DNA from: Gemmatimonadaceae bacterium
GTDB lineage: Bacteria; Gemmatimonadota; Gemmatimonadetes; Gemmatimonadales; Gemmatimonadaceae
Assembly: GCA_019637355.1 (NCBI GenBank)
Contig: JAHBVT010000001.1
Span: 62,001 to 126,000, forward strand
DNA: 64,000 nt
Reading direction: 5' to 3'
The translations under genes were made by a program, and so were the position numbers. The notes below the pieces were generated by a model, which was not told the DNA's origin, did not search any database, and worked only from the letters and a program-made list of their open reading frames with translations. Shown here piece after piece: positions 17,812 through 26,869 of this stretch (within the stretch, counting starts at the first letter, position 1; every line of letters starts with the position of its first letter).

Positions 17812-18614
17812 TGCGGCACCGGGGCGCGCACGCGGTAATGAGCGTCGCGGCGGCGCTGCTCGCATCGCTGCTGCTCCTGTTTCTTGCCGCGCCGATCCTA
17901 CGGTTAGTGGCCGAGGGTGGAGTCGAAGGCATCTCCCGCCTTGGTAGCGATGCGGAGCTCCGGCAGTCGCTGCTCCTCACGGGCGCTACGGCGACGGCCG
18001 CCACATTGCTGGGCGTGCTGGGAGGCACACCCATCGCGTGGCTCCTGGCCCGTCGCGAGTTCCCGGGGCGTGCGGCACTCTCGGCGCTGATTGACTTGCC
18101 GCTGGTCATTCCGCATCCGGTGGCCGGCATTGCCTTGCTGCTGTTGCTTGGGCGCGAGAGCGTCGTCGGCGGGGCGGCGCTAGACCTCGGGTTGCGCATC
18201 GTAGGCTCCCCGGTTGGCATCGTAGCCGCAATGCTGTTCGTGTCGGCCCCGCTCTTCGTCAGCGGCGCACGCGAGGCGTTCGCAAAAGTCGACGCCCGGT
18301 TCGAGGGGGTTGCGCGCACGCTCGGCGATGCCCCGTGGCAGGCGTTTCGGCGCGTGACCTTGCCGTTGGCGTCGCGCGGCCTCTTGGCGAGTGCTGTCGT
18401 GATGTGGGCGCGCGCCGTCAGTGAGTTTGGTGCCATCGTCATTCTGACCTACAACCCGAAGGTCGTGAGCGTGCTCAGCTACGATCGCTTTACGAGCTAC
18501 GGGCTCCGCGAGGCGCTGCCCGTGGCGGCTGCGCTGGCGCTGCTGGCGCTCATTCCGTTGACGTTGCTGCGAGCGCTCCGCGCAGAGGACGGTCGGCGAA
18601 AGGGACAGAGATGA
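17808..18614 (+). CDS. wtpB: Tungstate/molybdate ABC transporter permease
   Basis: 268 residues with about six membrane helices. The cytoplasmic EAA loop, EGVARTLGDAPWQAFRRVTL (residues about 165-184), is the ATPase docking motif of ModB/WtpB/CysT permeases. VISEFGA-type residues are replaced by RAVSEFGAIVILTYN, also typical of molybdate/tungstate permeases. It sits between the binding-protein and ATPase genes with four-base overlaps on both sides, so stoichiometric translation is likely. Confidence 0.9.
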   Translation: MMRHRGAHAVMSVAAALLASLLLLFLAAPILRLVAEGGVEGISRLGSDAELRQSLLLTGATATAATLLGVLGGTPIAWLLARREFPGRAALSALIDLPLVIPHPVAGIALLLLLGRESVVGGAALDLGLRIVGSPVGIVAAMLFVSAPLFVSGAREAFAKVDARFEGVARTLGDAPWQAFRRVTLPLASRGLLASAVVMWARAVSEFGAIVILTYNPKVVSVLSYDRFTSYGLREALPVAAALALLALIPLTLLRALRAEDGRRKGQR

Positions 18615-19690
18615 TCGCGCTCTCGGACATCGCCGCACGGAAGGGGCAGTTTCACCTGTCCGATGTGCGCGTTGCACTCGCGACGGGCGAGTATGGGGTG
18701 GTGATTGGACCGGCCGGCTCGGGGAAGACGACCTTGCTCGAGGTCGTCGCGGGGCTTCTCGCTCCGACCCACGGCACGGTGCATATCGACGGCGCGGATG
18801 TCGCTGGTGTGCCACCGGAGCGCCGTGCGCTCTCGCTCGTGTACCAACACGCCTATCTCTTTCCGCATCTCTCCGTGCAGGCGAACGTCGCCTATGGCGC
18901 GGCCGATGCGGCGACGCTGCAGGAAGTCGAAGATCGGCTCGAGGTGACGTCGCTCTACGGGCGCGACGTGCTCGCCCTCTCGGGCGGCGAACGGCAAGTG
19001 GTCGCGCTGGCACGCGCATTGGCACGTCGCCCTCGCCTGCTGCTGCTCGATGAGCCCTTCTCGGCGCTGGATCCGCGCCGCCGAGGGCTGGTGCGCCGCG
19101 AGGTGCGTGCATTCCACCGGCGTTGGGGTCTCACGACCCTACAGGTGACGCACGACTTCGCCGAGGCGGGGCTGCTGGGTGACCGAGCGATCCTCCTCGA
19201 CGGCGGACGGGTCCTGCAGCAGGGGACGCCGGCGGAAGTGTTTCGCCGGCCGGCCTCGCCGTACGTGGCGGAGTTTCTCGGCGCCGAGAACGTCTTCGGC
19301 GGCACGGCCCGCGAGTTGGGAGCACTGTCGCCGGACTGGGTGGACGGCGAACCGAGTGCGTACGCCCACGGGCATCGCGCGTTCGCGTTTGAGACGGAGG
19401 GGCTGACCTTGTACGCCGTGGGGGACTTCGCCCCGGGCGCGGGCCACGCCGTCATCCGCGCCGAGGAGATTACGCTTTCGCGCGACCAGAGCTTCGACTC
19501 GGCGCGAAATCGCTTCGCCGGACGCGTGCTGGAAGTGCAGACGCTGGGGGCGCTCACCCGTGTGACTGTCGAGGTTCAAGGGGTGCCGCTGGTGGCGGCG
19601 CTGACGACGCGATCGGCGCTGGAACTACGGCTGGAGCCAGGTCTCGCCGTGATCGCTACGTTCAAGGCTATGGCGGTGCACCTGTGCTGA
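18611..19690 (+). CDS. wtpC: Tungstate/molybdate ABC transporter ATPase with C-terminal oxyanion-binding region
   Basis: 359 residues. Walker A GPAGSGKT at 33-40, signature LSGGERQ at 123-129, Walker B LLLLDEPFSALDP from 142, and switch His in QVTHDFAEA. The segment between the Q-loop and the signature is short for the family. Residues about 225-359 form a TOBE/Mop-like domain (EEITLSRDQ, GALTRVTVEVQGVPLVA), which in ModC/WtpC can bind the oxyanion and inhibit transport. The end overlaps the glycosyltransferase gene by seven bases, so transport and glycan genes share one transcript. Confidence 0.9.
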   Translation: MIALSDIAARKGQFHLSDVRVALATGEYGVVIGPAGSGKTTLLEVVAGLLAPTHGTVHIDGADVAGVPPERRALSLVYQHAYLFPHLSVQANVAYGAADAATLQEVEDRLEVTSLYGRDVLALSGGERQVVALARALARRPRLLLLDEPFSALDPRRRGLVRREVRAFHRRWGLTTLQVTHDFAEAGLLGDRAILLDGGRVLQQGTPAEVFRRPASPYVAEFLGAENVFGGTARELGALSPDWVDGEPSAYAHGHRAFAFETEGLTLYAVGDFAPGAGHAVIRAEEITLSRDQSFDSARNRFAGRVLEVQTLGALTRVTVEVQGVPLVAALTTRSALELRLEPGLAVIATFKAMAVHLC

Positions 19691-21627
19691 TCTTCGACGG
19701 GCTGCGGTTCACCGCGTGGCGTGACGGGCATACGGGATCGCTCGCGATCGTGGCGGAGCACGTTGCGACGACGGTGGCAGCCCTTGCGCTGGTCCTCACG
19801 TGGATCGCGGTTGGCCGAGCCGTGCGGGATCGGCTGGAGCGTTCGCGCGGTGAGGGGACGCTGGACCTGAGCGGCGCCGTCATCCTTGACGCGGTGGTTG
19901 GGGCAGGCCTCCTCGCACTGGCGCTGCTCGCCGTCGGTGCGATCGGTCTGCTCACCAATGCCGCCGCGCTCGGCGTGGCGGGCGCCGCCTTGGTTGTCGT
20001 GCGCCGTGCCGCGTGGCGCAGCGCGGAGGAGATCGGGCGGGCGCTCCTGCGTGCGCCGCGCTGGAGCGTCGCGGCGGGCCTGGCGGTACTCGTCGCGGCG
20101 CTGGTCCCGGCACTGACGCCACCCGCGGAGTGGGATTCGCTGGCGTATCATTTGCGGATCCCGTTGGGCATTCTCGAGCGGGGTGACTTCGCGGTGCCAT
20201 CGGATTCGCGGGGCTATGCCACGCAGATTGGCGTCGCGCACCTCGCCACGTTGCCGCTCCTCGCGGCCGGACTGATGGAAGGTCCGTCCGTCGTGCACGT
20301 GCTGCTCCTGCCCGTGCTCATCGCGGGTACTGCGTCGCTCGCGCGTGCCCTCGGTGGGGTAGCCTCACGTTACATTGTCGCGGCCGTGTTGATCGGCTCG
20401 CCGGCGCTCGTGTTGGTCGCGTGGACCGCCCGAATTGACCTCTTCCTCGCCGTCGCGGCGCTCGGCGCGCATCGCGCCCTCACGTACGCGCTCGATGGCG
20501 CAGACGAAGGGCCAGTGTACCTCGCCGCGCTGGCGATCGGAACGGCCTTCGGCGTGAAGTCGCTCGGAGCTGCGTACATCGTCGCGCTGCTGCCACTGCT
20601 GCTGTTGCCGGCGGCGCTACCGTGGCCGCTTCGGGCGCGCGGAGCGATGCTGGCGTTCGTGGCCTGCGTCCCGTGGATGGCAAAGTCGTGGATGATCGCC
20701 GGCACGCCGCTGTACCCGCTGTGGTACTGGGGCGCCCTTGAGCCGTGGCTGGAGCAGCTCGCGACCGCTGCAGAACTCACCGGACCCATCGACCGCAGTG
20801 CGCTCTCGTCATTGGCGCGCGCGCGTGAACCGTTCGCCCTACTCGCGGCGTTCTTTGCGCCCGAGCGCCTGACGATCGAGGTCGAAGGGGTCTGGTACCG
20901 CCTGTCGCCGCTCCTGTTCGCCCTGCCGGTGGCTCTGCTGGTCCCGGGACGGCGTGTACGAGTCGTCGTGCACGCTGCCGTACCCTTGGTGTTCGTCGCA
21001 CTGGTCGTCTTACCCGCCACCGCCATCAACCTGCGCTACCTGCTGCCGGCGTATCCGGTCTTGGCGGCGCTCACGGCAGTGGGAATCGGCGCGCTTGTGC
21101 AGTTCGCCCCGAGGCTGCATCGGGCCATCGTGGCGACCGGGTGCATCGTGGCATTGCTTCCCGCACTGCATATGGTGCAGGCGCGCGGTACGCGCTTCGC
21201 GTGGCAAGCGAGGCACGCTGTCGGCGCGGTCGACGCCGAGTTGTTGCTCGCCCGCAACTCGGCATTGCGCTCCCTCGATCGCGTCGGCGACCAGTTGGCT
21301 GCGTCCGGGGCATCCGACGGCACGGTGCTGTTGCTCTGGGAGGCGCAAGCCCTAATGCTGCCGCAGCCTGCGATCATCGATGCGTTTCACGCCAACTGGC
21401 CGCTGCTTGCCCAGTTGGCTGCGGTCGAACACTGCCTGACGGGGTCTGGCATCCGGTGGGTCGTTGTGGGATGGAGCAGCCTGACCTTCTTTCAGTCGAA
21501 GGGCATCTCCGACGAGACGCTGCGACTCGCCGAGTTTGAACGCTTTCGTGCGCGCTGCCTCGGGGATCCTGTGTACGCGCGTGACGGCTACCTCGCCTTC
21601 GCGCTCCGCGCGGCGGCGGCGCCGTGA
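19684..21627 (+). CDS. GT-C fold membrane glycosyltransferase-like protein (paralog A)
   Basis: 647 residues, GTG start inside the end of wtpC. About 11-13 membrane helices and a soluble C-terminal domain. PPAEWDSLAYHLRIP after the third or fourth helix has the acidic residue and YH found in the first loop of polyprenyl-phosphate-dependent GT39/GT83-type (ArnT/PMT) enzymes, suggesting transfer of sugar from a lipid carrier on the periplasmic face. The C-terminal region (HANWPLL, HCLTGSGIRWVVVG) is shared with the protein at 22841-24724, so the two are paralogs. Acceptor unknown. Confidence 0.82.
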   Translation: MLIFDGLRFTAWRDGHTGSLAIVAEHVATTVAALALVLTWIAVGRAVRDRLERSRGEGTLDLSGAVILDAVVGAGLLALALLAVGAIGLLTNAAALGVAGAALVVVRRAAWRSAEEIGRALLRAPRWSVAAGLAVLVAALVPALTPPAEWDSLAYHLRIPLGILERGDFAVPSDSRGYATQIGVAHLATLPLLAAGLMEGPSVVHVLLLPVLIAGTASLARALGGVASRYIVAAVLIGSPALVLVAWTARIDLFLAVAALGAHRALTYALDGADEGPVYLAALAIGTAFGVKSLGAAYIVALLPLLLLPAALPWPLRARGAMLAFVACVPWMAKSWMIAGTPLYPLWYWGALEPWLEQLATAAELTGPIDRSALSSLARAREPFALLAAFFAPERLTIEVEGVWYRLSPLLFALPVALLVPGRRVRVVVHAAVPLVFVALVVLPATAINLRYLLPAYPVLAALTAVGIGALVQFAPRLHRAIVATGCIVALLPALHMVQARGTRFAWQARHAVGAVDAELLLARNSALRSLDRVGDQLAASGASDGTVLLLWEAQALMLPQPAIIDAFHANWPLLAQLAAVEHCLTGSGIRWVVVGWSSLTFFQSKGISDETLRLAEFERFRARCLGDPVYARDGYLAFALRAAAAP

Positions 21628-22856
21628 GCGGAACGCCTTCGCGACTCCTCATCACGACGTCCACCTTCCCAATGGCAAGGGACGACGCCACAAGTGCGCG
21701 ATTCGTCCTGGATCTCGCCCAGCACCTGACGGCTCACGCGAAGGTCTATGTGTTCGCTCCCGCGGGGCCCGCCACGGCGCCGCGGGAGCAGTGGGGGGAC
21801 GTGGTCGTGCACCGCTTCCGCTACTGGCTTCCCGCACGGGCGCAGCGACTGGCTGCGGGCGAGGGAATGGTGGCGACGATGCGTGCGAGCTGGCTGGCAC
21901 GCCTTCAGGCCCTGCCCTTCGTCACCTCCCAGTGGGCGCAACTGGGCCGCCTCGTACGGGACGAGCGCATCGAGCTGCTCAATCCGCACTGGATCGTGCC
22001 GCAGGGCCTGGTTGCAGCCCAGTGGAGCCGACGCCTGGGGCTCCCGGTCGTCGTCACGGCGCACGGCGCCGATGTCGCGTGGCTCGACCGGACGCGCGGG
22101 GGAGCTTTGCTTGCCCGGTATGTCTTCGGGCGCTCGCAGGGCCTGATTGCGGATTCGCAGGAGCTGGCATCGCGCACAGAGGTCATCGCCGGACGATCGA
22201 TTCCGCACGCAGCCATCCCGATGGGAGTGACGACGAGCGTATTTCGCCCGCTCGCGCCGCCGACGTCGGCGGAAGATGCTCGGCGCGTGCGGACCGTCGT
22301 CTTTGTGGGGAAGTTCGTCCCGAAGAAGGGCATCGATGTGTTGATTGACGCCTTCGCTGCGCTGCGCGCTCGGGGCGTGGTGGCACAGCTTGCGCTTATC
22401 GGCGGCGGGCCGCTTGAGTCCGCGCTCCGCGCCCAGGTGTCGCGCCTGGACCTCGACGCGTCGGTGGATTTCCGCGGCTGGGTGGCCAACCACGAGCTGC
22501 CGACTCAATACGCCCAGTCTGACGTCGTCTGCGTGCCCTCCGTCCAGGATGCGCACGGCGAAACGGAGGGGACGCCTGTCGTGCTGCAGGAGGCGATGGC
22601 CTGCGGTGCCGTGGTCGTGGCGTCACGCAGCAGCGGCATCAGCGACGTCGTGCAGGACGGCATCAACGGGTGGAGCGTACCGCCGAGCGACCCGCAGGCG
22701 CTTGCGGAGGCCATCGGGCGCGCCCTCGCAATGCCGCCGCTGGCCCGCGAGGCGATGCGCGTCGCCGCTCGCGACTCGGCCACGCGACACTCGTGGCCGC
22801 GTGTGGCCGAACGCTACTTCGAATTCTTTCGCGAGGCCGTTCAGCGCACCCGATAG
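21624..22856 (+). CDS. Glycosyltransferase family 4
   Basis: 410 residues, GT-B fold. N-terminal TFPMARDDATSARFVLDLA and a HGADVAW segment form the acceptor domain. The C-terminal domain has VVFVGKFVPKKGIDVLIDA (nucleotide-sugar side) and ETEGTPVVLQEAMACGAVVVAS, the E-x7-E signature of GT4. It adds a nucleotide-activated sugar to a growing glycan in the cytoplasm. GTG start overlaps the upstream stop (GTGA). Its 3' end overlaps the convergent GT-C gene by 16 bp. Confidence 0.92.
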   Translation: MSGTPSRLLITTSTFPMARDDATSARFVLDLAQHLTAHAKVYVFAPAGPATAPREQWGDVVVHRFRYWLPARAQRLAAGEGMVATMRASWLARLQALPFVTSQWAQLGRLVRDERIELLNPHWIVPQGLVAAQWSRRLGLPVVVTAHGADVAWLDRTRGGALLARYVFGRSQGLIADSQELASRTEVIAGRSIPHAAIPMGVTTSVFRPLAPPTSAEDARRVRTVVFVGKFVPKKGIDVLIDAFAALRARGVVAQLALIGGGPLESALRAQVSRLDLDASVDFRGWVANHELPTQYAQSDVVCVPSVQDAHGETEGTPVVLQEAMACGAVVVASRSSGISDVVQDGINGWSVPPSDPQALAEAIGRALAMPPLAREAMRVAARDSATRHSWPRVAERYFEFFREAVQRTR

Positions 22857-24724
22857 ATTGCGAGGCCCGGCAACACGGCCATCGGGTCGAGGCAGCGCTC
22901 GGCGAATGCGGGAAAGCGGTCCCAGCCCAGCGAGGCCAGGTCGAGTCCGCGCCGTTCGTAGTACCGCGGTGCCTCGAGGTTGACGTACACGTGCGTGATG
23001 CCAGTGCCGGCGAGACAACGCGCCGTCGCCCCGATACCTTCGAGCATCGGCCAGTTGGTCAGCAGATTGTCCTGGAGGGCGTTGCGCGTGAAGTGGTAGC
23101 CGCGCGCGTCCCAGAGCATCAGGACCGTCGCGTCTGGCGCTACCTGCTCGTCGAAGTAGCGCGCCACGACGTACGGTACCTCGCGGTTGAGCGCGACCTG
23201 GGCCGGCAGCAGGCCCAGGGCGATCTGCACCCGCTCCATCGAGAGCAGGCGTTCGCCTCCCCGTCGGAGCCCCAACAGCGCCGCGCCGCCCGCGAGCGCG
23301 ATCAGTAGTGTCGTCACGTACCGCATGCGCGGCACGCGCGACAGCGTCTCGCCGGCCCGCCGCCAGAGTTCCGCCGATGCGATCGCCAGCATCGGGAGCG
23401 CCGGCAGCAGGTACCGAAGGTTCGTCACGCTGAAGTACCCGAGCGTGAATGTGAGATAGGCGAGTCCTGGAACGGCGATGCCGAGCAACCGTCGGTCACG
23501 CAGGAAGAACGGGAGGAGCAACAGTGCAGCGTAGAGCGGATTCCTCGAGTAGGAGGCGCCCTCGACTTCGACGGTCAGGCGCTCTGGCCGCAGCACGAGC
23601 GCCGCGAGGGAGACGCGCTCCCGCGATCGTCCCACGCCGCGTAGTGACTCAGGATCGATGGTAGTCGGTACGCTATAGCTTCCCGTCAACTCGGCCACGA
23701 AGGGCTGCACGCGCGGCGCGCTGAAAAACGGATAGAACGGCGCGTCGAAATACGCGACGTTCTTCAGCAACCAGGGTGCCGAAGCCAACACGCCCAACGC
23801 CATCGCCAGGCCGACGGCACGCGCGTGGTGGCCGAGATTGCCCCCTGGGCGCCCCCTGAGTCCCCACAGCGCGAGCGGCACGAGCGCCGCCAGGTAGGGC
23901 AAGGCGTGATACTTCATCCCAAGCGCGATGCCGCCAAGGAGGCCCGCTACCGGGATCGCCCAGGCGCTCCGTTCGTCACCGGTGCGCAGTACGGCGCAAT
24001 GCGTCATCAGGAGCACGAAGGCCAGCGCGACGTCCACCCGAGGCGTGGCGCCGACAAAGAGCCACGCTGAACTGCCCCAGAGTGCCGTGGCCGCGAGCAC
24101 GCCCGTGCGGCGAGACAGCAGGCGGGTTCCCGCGACGAACACCCCGGCCCAGAGGGCCATCGCCATCGCTGCGTTCAAGAGGGCCGGGCCAGCTTCGGCA
24201 CCAATCGCCATCAACGGCAAGTACAGGAACTGGAACAGGCCCAGGAACGCCAGGTGGTTGCCGTCCGGGGGCAGGTACAGGCGCCCGGCGTCGAGAAACT
24301 GTCGGGGCAGCCTGAGATGGTACATCAGGGAATCCCAGTCCGAGACCGGGGTCAGCGCCGCAACGACGAGTATGAACAGTGCCGCCGTGGCGACGCCTAG
24401 CGTGACCGTCCGCTCAAGTGGTCCGAGCGCGCGCAAAAGTGACTCTAGGCTCCGCACCGCGGCGAGAACCTGTCGCCAGTCTCGCAGGCCGGGCAGGGCG
24501 GGCGCGATCACCGCCACCCAGAGCACCGCCGGATGCATCCATCCCAGCGCCGCGCACGCGAGCAGCAGCGCCGCCTGGATACCGATGCCGATGGCGAGCG
24601 CGTAGAGCAGGGATTCTCCTGGCCCCGACGCTGTGCGCAGCCTGCGTAGCACGGGGCCACCGGCGAGGGCGGCCGCGAGGAGGAGGACAGCGGTGGGTCC
24701 GAGCGCCCACGCGGGCCCGGTCAC
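22841..24724 (-). CDS. GT-C fold membrane glycosyltransferase-like protein (paralog B)
   Basis: 627 residues from the GTG at 24724, chosen because it forms a GTGA overlap with the GT2 gene upstream; the frame is open 22 codons further. Multiple membrane helices and TPVSDWDSLMYHLRLP, the same acidic/YH loop as paralog A. The C-terminal domain is also alike (TNWPMLEGIGATARCLAGTG). It likely receives lipid-linked sugar made by the GT2 partner and transfers it outside the membrane, as in ArnC/ArnT-type pairs; this pairing is inference from order and families. Confidence 0.82.
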   Translation of the reverse strand: MTGPAWALGPTAVLLLAAALAGGPVLRRLRTASGPGESLLYALAIGIGIQAALLLACAALGWMHPAVLWVAVIAPALPGLRDWRQVLAAVRSLESLLRALGPLERTVTLGVATAALFILVVAALTPVSDWDSLMYHLRLPRQFLDAGRLYLPPDGNHLAFLGLFQFLYLPLMAIGAEAGPALLNAAMAMALWAGVFVAGTRLLSRRTGVLAATALWGSSAWLFVGATPRVDVALAFVLLMTHCAVLRTGDERSAWAIPVAGLLGGIALGMKYHALPYLAALVPLALWGLRGRPGGNLGHHARAVGLAMALGVLASAPWLLKNVAYFDAPFYPFFSAPRVQPFVAELTGSYSVPTTIDPESLRGVGRSRERVSLAALVLRPERLTVEVEGASYSRNPLYAALLLLPFFLRDRRLLGIAVPGLAYLTFTLGYFSVTNLRYLLPALPMLAIASAELWRRAGETLSRVPRMRYVTTLLIALAGGAALLGLRRGGERLLSMERVQIALGLLPAQVALNREVPYVVARYFDEQVAPDATVLMLWDARGYHFTRNALQDNLLTNWPMLEGIGATARCLAGTGITHVYVNLEAPRYYERRGLDLASLGWDRFPAFAERCLDPMAVLPGLAIYRVR

Positions 24725-25698
24725 GGGGTCGTGTGGCGCGATGCGGTTGACTGGCGTGCCACCTGGTCCTGCAGTACGCGAAGCTGCCAATCGACGCGCT
24801 CGAGCAGCGAGCGGTTCACGGCGATGAGGTCGGCTACGAGGCCAACGACGACGAGGAAGAACCCGGTGCCGAGCAAGAGCGTGCCAAGGAGCAGCGATTG
24901 CAGGTGGCCGCTCCCGCTCCCGGCGAAGTAGTACAGTAGGAAACGCACCCCGATCGCGAAGCCGACTCCGAAGATGGCTGCGCCCGGCACCGCGAAGAAG
25001 GCAAAGGGGCGGTACGTCATAAAGATCCGGATGATTGTCAGCGTCTGGCGCCCCACGTACTGGGCTACACTGGAGGCCAAGCGCGACGGACGCGCTGCGG
25101 GGTTGACCTCGATTGGTATGGTCTCGATGGCCAAGCCCTTCTGTCCAGCCTGGATGATCGTCTCGACGGTGTACGTGTAGCGGTTGAAGACGTGCAGCCG
25201 CATCGCGGCCGTACGGGACATTGCCCGAAATCCCGACGGCGCATCCTCCACCTGCGTTCCGCTCGCGAGGCGCGTGACCCAGCTCCCGAGGCGCTGCAAC
25301 AGCTTCTTGAGCGGGGAGAACTCGCGTACCTCGCTGATCGGTCGGACTCCGACCACCAGTTCCGCGCGTCCGGCAACGACCGGGGCGACGAGTCGCTCGA
25401 TGTCCGCACCGCGATACTGCCCGTCGCCGTCGGTGTTGACAATGATGTCGGCGCCGAGCGCCACGGCGCGGTCGAGTCCGGCGAGGAAGGCGCGCGCCAG
25501 TCCGCCCTTCACCGGACGCCGCAGCACCGTGGCGCCCAGTCGTTCCGCTACGGCAGCGGTGCCGTCAGTGCTCCCGTCATCCACCACCAGTGGGATGATG
25601 CGCGAAATCCCCGGCAACGTCCGTGGGAGGTCCGCCAAGACCCGGGGGAGTGTCTGTTCTTCATTGTGGCAAGGAATCTGGATGACGAGCGTGGCCAT
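24721..25698 (-). CDS. Glycosyltransferase family 2, polyprenyl-phosphate sugar synthase-like
   Basis: 325 residues from ATG 25698. GT-A catalytic domain: IQIPCHNEEQTLP, VVDDGSTDGT, and DxD-type TDGDGQY. The DPM1/ArnC-like pattern is followed by EDAPSGFRAMSR, a sugar-lipid synthase feature, then two C-terminal membrane helices (about 225-295) and a basic coiled tail. It probably makes a polyprenyl-phosphate sugar used by the adjacent GT-C protein. The start lies only 28 bp from that of the divergent GT4 gene. Confidence 0.9.
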   Translation of the reverse strand: MATLVIQIPCHNEEQTLPRVLADLPRTLPGISRIIPLVVDDGSTDGTAAVAERLGATVLRRPVKGGLARAFLAGLDRAVALGADIIVNTDGDGQYRGADIERLVAPVVAGRAELVVGVRPISEVREFSPLKKLLQRLGSWVTRLASGTQVEDAPSGFRAMSRTAAMRLHVFNRYTYTVETIIQAGQKGLAIETIPIEVNPAARPSRLASSVAQYVGRQTLTIIRIFMTYRPFAFFAVPGAAIFGVGFAIGVRFLLYYFAGSGSGHLQSLLLGTLLLGTGFFLVVVGLVADLIAVNRSLLERVDWQLRVLQDQVARQSTASRHTTP

Positions 25699-25700
25699 GA

Positions 25701-25726
25701 CCGGAAATGTACATTCCACTCCGGTT
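25701..25726. promoter_or_regulatory. Palindrome in a 28-bp bidirectional start region
   Basis: AATGTACATT at 25706-25715 is a perfect 10-bp palindrome, flanked by GGA and CC, and CCGG lies at both sides (25701-25704, 25721-25724). It occupies the whole gap between two divergent start codons, so it is a candidate operator or shared promoter element. No regulator is identified. Confidence 0.5.
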
Positions 25727-26869
25727 ATGGCTATCGTCCTGCACGTTGTGTCGTACTATCCCCCCGATCGCATCGGCGGGGTGGGGGAGGTCGTCGCCAA
25801 CGTCCATCGCGGATTGCTGGCACGCGGTCATCGCTCGTGCGTGCTCACGTCGGGGACGAGCACCGACGATGCCAACGTCCTGCGCGTGGCCGCTACGCCG
25901 CTACGCTTCGCTCTTGCCGTTGCGCGCCTGGCGACTCTCGCCCGCGAAGCGGACGTGGTGCACCTCCATCACGGAGAGGGCATTGGCTTACTTATCGCGA
26001 TGCGCCTGCTTCGCATCAAGACGCCGGTGTTGTTGACGTTGCACGTGAACGTCGCGGCGATGATGCCGTCGATGCGCCCGTATCGTGCCGCTGGCCGCAC
26101 GTTCGGCGACTGGACGATGGCAGAGCGGTTCTATGCGACGGTGGTGATGCCAGCGCGTGCACTGATGGACCGTGTCGCGCTGGCGCTGGCAGATTCCGTG
26201 AGCTTCATCTCCCGTAGTGCGGCGCAGGATACGCTGGGTGCGGATGCCGCAGAGGGCGCCGTAATCATCTACAACGGCCTCGCCGCTGCTGCGACGCCAC
26301 GCGCTGAGGCAATCGATTCGTCGACGCTGCTCTTCGTCGGCAGCGGCTCGGTGCGCAAGCGCGTAGAGTCTCTGCCCTTGGTCTTGGCTGCCGTCCGTCG
26401 CCGACTTCCGTCCGCAACGCTGCGCATCATTGGGTTGGCCGCCGGCGACAACCAAGAACTGCTCACTGTTGCCGACGCGCTTGGTGTTCGTGATGCCCTG
26501 ATCTTCGAAGGGAGGAGACGCTCAGAAGAACTTCCCGCGTACTATCGAGCGTCTCAGGTGCTGCTCGTCCCGTCTGCCTACGAGGGACTGCCGATGGTCA
26601 TCCTCGAAGCACAGCAGCAGGGCCTGCCCTGCGTGGCAACTCGAGTAAGCGGACACCCCGAAGTCATTACCGATGGCGTGAACGGATACCTCGTGCCGCT
26701 CGACGACCCCGAGCAAATGGCCGCTGCCGCCCTTCGCGTTCTCGAAAACCCGGAGATTCGCGCACGAATGGCAATCAACGGCCAGCGTGAGATTGCATCG
26801 CGCTTCAGCGTGGCGCGTCAAGTCGAGGAATACCTCGCGCTCTACGCCACGCTCTGGAACGTCACGTGA
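25727..26869 (+). CDS. Glycosyltransferase family 4
   Basis: 380 residues from ATG 25727; the open frame extends far upstream through the antisense of the GT2 gene and is not used. YYPPDRIGGVGEVVANVHRG is the typical GT4 N-terminus with a Gly-rich loop. The donor domain includes LLFVGSGSVRKRVESLPLV, and the E-x7-E motif is YEGLPMVILEAQQQGLPCVA. It starts a five-base-coupled run of plus-strand glycan genes; the stop overlaps the next GTG as GTGA. Specificity unknown. Confidence 0.92.
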   Translation: MAIVLHVVSYYPPDRIGGVGEVVANVHRGLLARGHRSCVLTSGTSTDDANVLRVAATPLRFALAVARLATLAREADVVHLHHGEGIGLLIAMRLLRIKTPVLLTLHVNVAAMMPSMRPYRAAGRTFGDWTMAERFYATVVMPARALMDRVALALADSVSFISRSAAQDTLGADAAEGAVIIYNGLAAAATPRAEAIDSSTLLFVGSGSVRKRVESLPLVLAAVRRRLPSATLRIIGLAAGDNQELLTVADALGVRDALIFEGRRRSEELPAYYRASQVLLVPSAYEGLPMVILEAQQQGLPCVATRVSGHPEVITDGVNGYLVPLDDPEQMAAAALRVLENPEIRARMAINGQREIASRFSVARQVEEYLALYATLWNVT

